From Halocaridina rubra (Eukaryota > Arthropoda > Malacostraca > Decapoda > Atyidae): a stretch of DNA of 64,000 nucleotides. Every line of letters begins with the position of its first letter. The first letter of the stretch is position 1. Positions 58,791-64,000 of the stretch are shown here, in pieces. A program made the translations under genes and the position numbers. The notes under the pieces are model-generated. The model saw only the letters and a program-made list of their open reading frames with translations. It did not search any database and was not told where the DNA came from. The stretch is taken from positions 94,501-158,500 of the forward strand of contig JAXCGZ010016995.1 of NCBI GenBank assembly GCA_037179515.1. The letters run 5' to 3'.

Positions 58791-58948
58791 TCTTAATGAG
58801 GCCCCATCCCCTGATCTTCTGTCATTATCTTCTTTATCTCCCCTTTGTCTGGAAGAACTCTGAAATGAAAATTTTTCTTCTGTTCTTCATTTCTTTCATC
58901 ATTTAACCTTCTTGCCTCTTGCAACAAGTTTTTGATATTTCCCATCTC
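57613..58948 (-). mobile_element. LINE-A fragment truncated at both ends, inside Gypsy-A copy 2
   Basis: Runs from the ORF1 C terminus (gagatgggaaatatcaaaaac on the minus strand, 58948) to LKVKEQVLRLK in ORF2 (57613). Having no LINE 3' end, it cannot be a simple target-primed insertion. The neighbouring Gypsy-A pieces on its two sides are about 1.1 kb apart in the intact element, so the fragment replaced the end of RT and RNase H. Confidence 0.87.
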
Positions 58949-59335
58949 GTGAACGTGACTCAGGGCTAAGAAGAATCTGATTGTAGGCGCTCTTCATGTC
59001 CAATTTGGGAATATTCTTCCCACTCCCTAAAGTAGCAAATAAGTCATCAATTCTAGGTACAGGATATTTAGGAACTTTACACGCTTGGTTAACAGTCAAA
59101 CAATAGTCTCCACAAACACGAACAGTTCCGTCATCTTTCAGCACAGGTACAATAGGAGCAGCCCAGTTAGAGTGAGCGACCTGCTCAATGATAGTTTGTT
59201 CCAACACTTAATCCAATGCTGTGTCTACTTAAGCACGCATAGCATATGGTATATTTCAGGCCTTGTAATACTCAGGTAATTCTGCTTCATCCACTTCAAA
59301 AGAACTCCCACTCCCTTATAACCTCCTAATTCTTC
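58949..59335 (-). pseudogene. Gypsy-A copy 2 reverse transcriptase, N-terminal part
   Basis: The frame 59207-58949 reads MLEQTIIEQVAHSNWAAPIV, VLKDDGTVRVCGDYCLTVNQ, YPVPRIDDLFATLGSGK and LDMKSAYNQILLSPESRS, and is then cut by the LINE-A fragment. The catalytic YMDD and everything after it up to integrase are missing. Confidence 0.87.
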
Positions 59336-60270
59336 TCAGAACAAATCAGGAAATTTCTCCACGACAGACTTCTCAGCAATAGCATGCACAGCACTGTCCA
59401 CTAGACTTAGGCTAATATATAGAGCAGGCAATAAATCACGACCTAATAGGTTAAGACCAGAATCCTTCACTATAAGATTGCTTGATTCTCTAAAACATGA
59501 CCTTGGAACTTGATTTTTACCCAAATCTCCCCACACATAGGAATTTTGGAATCCCAATACTTCTTTAATTTAGTCTTAGAACACATTATTTTAGGCTTAG
59601 CCTTATGCAAACACTTCAAAAATTCTTGTTCACTGATAAGAGTACGAGCAGAACCTGTGTCCACCTGGAACTGGACATTAGCACAATCACCCAAGGTGAT
59701 TGTCTCATAGTATGGATCTCACAAATTAGACGAGCTCGCAGTAAAACTTTAGTCACTACATCCCTCTGTAGTAGGATCACTATTAGATCTAGATACAATA
59801 GAACTTACAGCCTTAGTCTCGACAGCAGATTTAGTAGAATTTTTCTTACCCTTATAAAAACAGACCTTAAAAATGTGCCCAGTACGCTTACACAAAAAAC
59901 ATTCAGCGTTTTTATAAGGACAATAATTTTTCCAATTAATTTTACCAGATGCGCTCCATGGTTTGTCAAGTTTTGTACCTTCCTCCTTCCCTCCATTAGG
60001 CTTCTGCTTCTTCTTATAAAAAGAACTCTTAGCCTTAACTTTCACAGCATTTACTTCTTTATCATTAGTGTGAGGTTTCTGACTAATCTCCCTGACATTC
60101 CTCTCTGCAGCTTCCCTAGTAATAGCAATCTCTACTGCTCGGGCTGAAGTGAAATTCTTCTCTGTCAAGAGAACATGCTGAGTACTTTCTTCCCGAAGAC
60201 CCATAGCAAGTCTATCTCTTAATATCTCCTCTAGTTGTCCCCAAATTCACATGTCAATGAGTGACTTTAT
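59336..60270 (-). pseudogene. Gypsy-A copy 2 gag 3' part and protease
   Basis: Minus-strand frames 60204-59749 (MGLREESTQHVLLTEKNF, nucleocapsid knuckles CFLCKRTGHIFKVC intact and a first knuckle degraded to SASGKINWKNYC), 59694-59470 (protease VQFQVDTGSARTLIS) and 59557-59336 (VKDSGLNLLGRDLLPAL, VEKFPDLF). Frameshifts separate them. To the right, gag is interrupted by a SINE and an inverted duplication. Confidence 0.87.
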
Positions 60271-60470
60271 CCGGTTCCGGTTTTACGTCACGGACTCCCT
60301 TATCTACCAAGGGCTAGGACGGTTGCCTTCTTGCGAAGGACTTGTTTTGGCAGATGTAATCCTTACGCTGAGTGCATGCCCTTGCTAACCTCAGACCGTG
60401 ACGGGGCGCGAACCCTCGACCTGACGCCTCAGAGTCGGAGACGCTACCGATTGAGCCACGGCGACTACCA
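60271..60470 (-). mobile_element. tRNA-derived SINE (second type) in Gypsy-A gag
   Basis: On the minus strand a tRNA-like head reads gtcgccgtggctcaatcgg (A-box-like TGGCTCAATCGG), then gtcaggtcgagggttcgcgcc (B-box-like GGTTCGCGCC), followed by a body of about 120 bp ending aaaaccggaaccgg. The acceptor-stem sides do not pair well, so it is not a tRNA gene. Gag resumes at 60270 with ataaagtca, which also ends the gag on the far side (60706-60714), a 9-bp target duplication. This SINE differs from the one at 34216 and 63570. Confidence 0.7.
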
Positions 60471-60935
60471 ATAAGCAAGTTCCTGCTTTTTTGTCTATTA
60501 TGGGTTCTGAACTTTTTGGTCTAACTACGGATTTAGTGAGTCCGAAATCTCCTAAGGAACGTACTTTGGAGGAATTAATCTCCACACTCAACAATCACTA
60601 CAAACCTCAGGTTATAGTGATCTATGAAAGATTCAAACTCTACCGAAGGTGTCAAGGAGACAATTTAAGAGTATCTTTTTTTGTTGCAGCTATAAAGTCA
60701 CTCATTGACTTTATAGCTGCAACAAAAAAAGATACTCTTAAATTGTCTCCTTGACACCTTCGGTAGAGTTTGAATCTTTCATAGATCACTATAACCTGAG
60801 GTTTGTAGTGATTGTTGAGTGTGGAGATTAATTCCTCCAAAGTACGTTCCTTAGGAGATTTCGGACTCACTAAATCCGTAGTTAGACCAAAAAGTTCAGA
60901 ACCCATAATAGACAAAAAAGCAGGAACTTGCTTAT
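60471..60935. repeat. Perfect 230-bp inverted repeat of Gypsy-A gag
   Basis: Arms 60471-60700 and 60706-60935 are exact reverse complements by reading, with a 5-base centre (ctcat). The right arm is the genuine minus-strand gag. The left arm is an inverted extra copy lying next to the SINE 5' end. Because the arms are perfect while the rest of Gypsy-A is worn, the duplication is recent. Confidence 0.95.
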
Positions 60936-61056
60936 CTTTCTTAATATCATTAGCTTTGAAATACAATTTAACCCTATCTATATAGGTTGAAAATTTCTCA
61001 GATTCATCACATGGACCTACATTCCCAATGAGCGACATGATGAAATTATAGGCAAT
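60706..61056 (-). pseudogene. Gypsy-A copy 2 gag 5' part
   Basis: Starts at MSLIGNVGPCDESEKF (61038 region; the open frame extends upstream to 61116 with non-gag residues). It continues YIDRVKLYFKANDIKKDKQV, SIMGSELFGLTTDLVSPKSP and LEELISTLNNHYKPQVIVIY to VAAIKS at the insertion point. It shows the intact target sequence for the SINE in copy 1. Confidence 0.87.
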
Positions 61057-61294
61057 AGCCTGATAAACCAATAGGAAATTATCTAGGCCTAAGGTAAGTT
61101 CAAATGCATAGTCCAAAAATAATAGGTAAAGGCATAGGCTAGGTCTAGGCTATAATAAGGGTAGACAAAATTCAGTTAGGCTAAGTAGGACACAATTAGG
61201 CTAGGTAGCAAAAAAAAAAAAAAAAAAAAAAAAAATCAGATTACATAACAGTCAAATACATTAAGATAGGCCAGTTGTATTTCTTGTCACCAGT
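61057..61294 (-). promoter_or_regulatory. Gypsy-A copy 2 leader with primer-binding site and A tract
   Basis: Between the 5' LTR and gag. Next to the LTR, in element orientation, is AACTGGTGACAAGAAATAC, the primer-binding-site region. A run of 26 A's on the plus strand (61210-61235) corresponds to the shorter T run near 33937 in copy 1. Confidence 0.75.
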
Positions 61295-61683
61295 TGTGAT
61301 ACAGTCGCCAATTGTAATAGGTTAGGTTGGGTATATAAGTTCCCCTGCATTTAGAGTTAGATTGGACAACCAAAGCATGAACACAGCGGTATTAGGTTAG
61401 GATACGCATGGTAATTAGTTAGAACCGGCAATATAAGCTAGAACTAACCAGTCATCATATACATGACTTACAGTATTTATTATCACACTATCACTATGAT
61501 ATATATTACTTAGCGGCATTAGAAATAGGGTTAGGGATATGTTAGTAAGGGTAGGATATCGGAAAATGATAGGAAATATGTAGGAAGTGCCTGGAGCTAT
61601 TTGCAGGTATCGTTGGACATCTCTCAGAGTTGACAGGAGAAGAAGATAATTATTATTCTCACTAGAAGTAGATAGAATAGGAA
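61295..61683 (-). repeat. Gypsy-A copy 2, 5' LTR, truncated
   Basis: The inner end (tgtgatacagtcgccaattg) is present. Similarity stops near 61683, so about 100 bp of the outer end are missing, including the TG terminus. Sequence to the right passes into a LINE-A fragment. Confidence 0.82.
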
Positions 61684-61694
61684 CTTTAATTACA

Positions 61695-61880
61695 ATTGGA
61701 CATAGCAGTGGAAGAGTTTGGAATATTCTATAGCTTTCCTGGTAATATCTCTCTCATGAGCTTTCTCTACCTCTCTTCTTTTAGTTAGATACTCATTCTT
61801 CACTCGTTCGTAATTTTGTCTGGCATTTATACCCTTTTCTCCTCCTTTATATATACCACCATTTACCTCTCCACTCTTTT
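61695..61880 (-). pseudogene. LINE-A-like fragment (RT linker)
   Basis: About 180 bp matching the minus strand near 32700-32870: ggtaatatctctctcatgag, ctacctctcttcttttagtt and tttgtctggcatttatac. Diverged, no open frame, no 3' end. Confidence 0.75.
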
Positions 61881-62978
61881 GCAGTTATTGAATATAAATT
61901 ACAAAAAGTTTTTAATTCGCGCTATATAAGCAGCAAAATTTTATATTTAAAAAAAAAAACTAAGCACGATGCATTATAAAATACTGAATATCTTTAGCAA
62001 ACAGAATTATTTAAGTTATCAGTACATTTCCATATATTCAACAAAACTTTAAAAATAGGCATTTATGTTCCGATGAAAAAAAAATCAAGTTAAGTATCAG
62101 GAGATTTATATATTTTGAAATACTGTAATAATGAGTAAATGTCGACGGACTCAGAACACTAAATAGTTTAGAAGCCTTTCAGTGTGTATGTGTGAGGGAA
62201 GTAATGAACCATTGTAAATGGGTTCTTCCTTTCAACCTGCATATGCACACACTGAGTCATTTCCTGCTACAGTATATATAGTCACACTTTATTTCTACTC
62301 AGATCTCATCTGATTTGCTTTTACTTGATATAACAGCATAATAAAAGAATGATGAAATCCATGTTTGAAAATGAAACTTTCAGTCATAATCATAAAATGT
62401 GTGTTTTTTTTTTTTTTATTACCGCCTCTTCTTCCCTAAGGATCCCAAGTTAATTTTCCTTTGGTGATAATAAGAAATACATATATCGAGATTTATTGGG
62501 AGAAACCTACGGGAAGTAAAAAGGGCATCATCAATTATCTGCTGCACTCTACCACTTCAGCAGAGTGTAATTGCATATTACTATATGCGTTAAATAAATG
62601 GTGTGATGACGCCTTCAAAGGTTGGGAATTGAATAAAACACTAATGATTCTTCCTCCTAAAAAGAAAGAAAAAAAAAAGTTGAAGAAACGCGTTGTGGCT
62701 TACAGTTCTTGTCATGAATTTATGAATTCTGTAAGACGTTTACTTAAAAAATGTCCATCTATTATTAGATTAAGAAAGATAAAAGCTTAAAGCGAATTAA
62801 CTATTACAGATACTGAATTAGGATAATGGAATCACACATCTGGGACGGGCAAAGAAAATTGCCATTATTGTGTCAGGGCACCAACAAAGCATTTAAGAAG
62901 TAGCAGCTTAAGAACAAGGCAAAAATAATAGCATGCTACACAATAAAAAATAAAGGTTGAATCTACATATGGATGCGG
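61881..62978. other. Mostly non-coding, with one unassigned ORF
   Basis: AT-rich. A 109-codon plus-strand frame at 62461-62790 (MVIIRNTYIEIYWEKPTGSK, ending with a Lys-rich PPKKKEKKKLKKRV and CPSIIRLRKIKA) is the only notable frame. I do not recognise it, and no start context, splice site or homologue in the window supports it. Confidence 0.4.
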
Positions 62979-62979
62979 G

Positions 62980-63074
<95 letters not shown>
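62979..63074. repeat. (TA)n microsatellite
   Basis: An uninterrupted TA run of about 95 bases. Confidence 0.98.
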
Positions 63075-63075
<1 letters not shown>

Positions 63076-63151
63076 CTTTTATAGTTGGATTTCAAGTTAT
63101 GACTGCTTTGAAGTTATCAGAATTTAAATGTTGCATTTTATATTTTTACTC

Positions 63152-63349
<198 letters not shown>

Positions 63350-63569
63350 TTCTGATGTTCACTGTTATAAATCGATATTATTTAGGCCTTTACCGTTTCT
63401 TTGTTAGAAGAACCTCACCGCTGTGGCATTAGGAGATAGTGTGTATCGGATTGGGTTTTTGTTTAACCAGCAATGGGCCTCTTCCCAATCCTCAACACGT
63501 CTCCATAGCCTAGGGGCCGGTTTCGGTGTCCCCTCCTTCAGCCCAAGGCAGCCACCATAGGCTTCATGA
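63350..63569. other. Short unassigned stretch
   Basis: GC-richer than its surroundings, with ccataggcttcatgaata next to the SINE tail. It could be part of another dispersed repeat. No gene is seen. Confidence 0.45.
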
Positions 63570-63583
63570 ATAATAAATAATAA

Positions 63584-63632
<49 letters not shown>

Positions 63633-63822
63633 CCTTTATTTCCATTACAATACAATGGGTATTCGTCAGCCGGGGCAAGCCCCAACCCTCCACTGTGGTG
63701 CCCAACCACAGCAGTTCCTGTCAGTAAACAGTTTAAATTCTCGGTCTTGGACGGGAACCGATCTTTCGACCTCGTGAATGCGAAGCCAGCACGTTACCAC
63801 TGTACTAGCCAAAAGGCTAAGG
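63570..63822 (-). mobile_element. tRNA-derived SINE, near full length
   Basis: On the minus strand: ccttttggctagtacagtgg (A-box-like region), cattcacgaggtcgaaagatc and ggttcccgtccaagaccgag (B-box-like), then a body with gctgtggttgggcaccac and gggcttgccccggctgacg, ending aatggaaataaaggttta and an (ATT)n tail at 63570-63632. The same family as 34216-34402, which lacks the head. Its internal tRNA-like promoter would be read by RNA polymerase III. Confidence 0.8.
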
Positions 63823-63847
63823 AGTCACCAAATCCCCACCTCCACCA

Positions 63848-63912
63848 GGAGGAGGATACTTTGGGCTCTTTCCCGTAAACACAATTAGGTAATCACAATT
63901 AGGTAATCACTT
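63848..63912 (+). mobile_element. LINE-A 3' tail fragment
   Basis: Only the end of the LINE-A 3' untranslated region (tttgggctctttcccgtaaac) and two tail units acaattaggtaatc are present. It shows that the family's tail is a 14-bp tandem unit. Confidence 0.85.
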
Positions 63913-64000
63913 CTCTTGGTTAATGCCTCACCGAGGCCTCAGGGGAACACAAGAGAAGCATGACCTCCCCCGGAGGAAGTAGGTGAAGTATTTCCACTCG
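63913..64000. other. Window end, no feature seen
   Basis: A short GC-richer stretch (gaggcctcaggggaacac) with no recognisable gene. Confidence 0.4.

Larger units (their letters stand above)
48437..61683 (-). mobile_element. Gypsy-A copy 2: broken minus-strand Ty3/Gypsy with nested insertions
   Basis: Pieces of one Gypsy-A element in minus orientation: 3' LTR (48437-48924), pol 3' end (48925-49390), integrase (56827-57612), RT/protease/gag (58949-60270 and 60706-61056), leader, and a truncated 5' LTR (61295-61683). The two pol pieces at 49390 and 56827 adjoin the same point of the Gypsy sequence (cacccctagtaaa-like region near 44890 of copy 1), so LINE-A material is inserted there. A second LINE-A fragment replaces about 1.1 kb of RT/RNase H. 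That all pieces belong to one insertion is inference from order and orientation. Confidence 0.75.

Noticed and set aside
60395..60466. A tRNA gene on the minus strand
   Set aside because: A- and B-box-like motifs are present, but the acceptor-stem halves do not pair and a non-tRNA body follows, with a target duplication around the unit. A tRNA-derived SINE explains it better. The same holds for 63700-63822.

Overview
This looks like animal nuclear DNA with no confirmed host gene. The AT-rich background, the very long (TA)n, (GA)n and (TTA)n microsatellites, and the mix of CR1-like LINEs, Ty3/Gypsy elements, Tigger elements and tRNA-derived SINEs resemble decapod crustacean genomes. That placement is inference. 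There is no bacterial gene organisation, CRISPR array or rRNA.

Layout. 1-2.4 kb is non-coding with a (TA)n tract. 2.4-8.3 kb holds an old minus-strand Tigger transposase split by a younger plus-strand Tigger element (3609-7762) with TIRs and a TA target duplication. 10.7-11.8 kb is a foldback element with long inverted arms. 12.4-14.7 kb is a decayed LINE ('LINE-R') interrupted by a 0.6-kb deleted relative of the Tigger element. 15.3-16.8 kb is a decayed hAT transposase. One possible host exon lies at 17858-17964 (minus). 18.2-19.2 kb is a truncated copy of the dominant LINE ('LINE-A'), set in a CA/TA microsatellite. 25.0-29.3 kb is an apparently intact CR1-like LINE ('LINE-B') with an SGNH-hydrolase ORF1 and an ORF2 carrying endonuclease and reverse transcriptase. 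30.6-33.1 kb is LINE-A again, with an open 694-residue reverse-transcriptase frame.

33.4-45.8 kb is an old, broken Ty3/Gypsy element ('Gypsy-A copy 1'). Its gag is split by a SINE and by a complete young Gypsy ('Gypsy-B', 34673-41775) with identical 190-bp LTRs and a 5-bp target duplication. The Gypsy-B polyprotein frame is open for 2082 residues because an 1125-bp block holding the protease tail and whole reverse transcriptase is present three times in frame. 48.4-61.7 kb is a second, minus-strand Gypsy-A copy, broken by LINE-A, by a piece of a third Gypsy ('Gypsy-C'), by an inverted LINE-A fragment, and by a tRNA-derived SINE beside a perfect 230-bp inverted duplication of gag. 62-64 kb holds microsatellites, another SINE and a LINE-A tail.

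How the parts relate. These are mobile elements that have inserted into one another. Their order of arrival can be read: Gypsy-A and the decayed LINE, hAT and Tigger copies are old; LINE-A and LINE-B are younger; Gypsy-B is among the youngest. Names such as LINE-A and Gypsy-B are local labels used only in this annotation.
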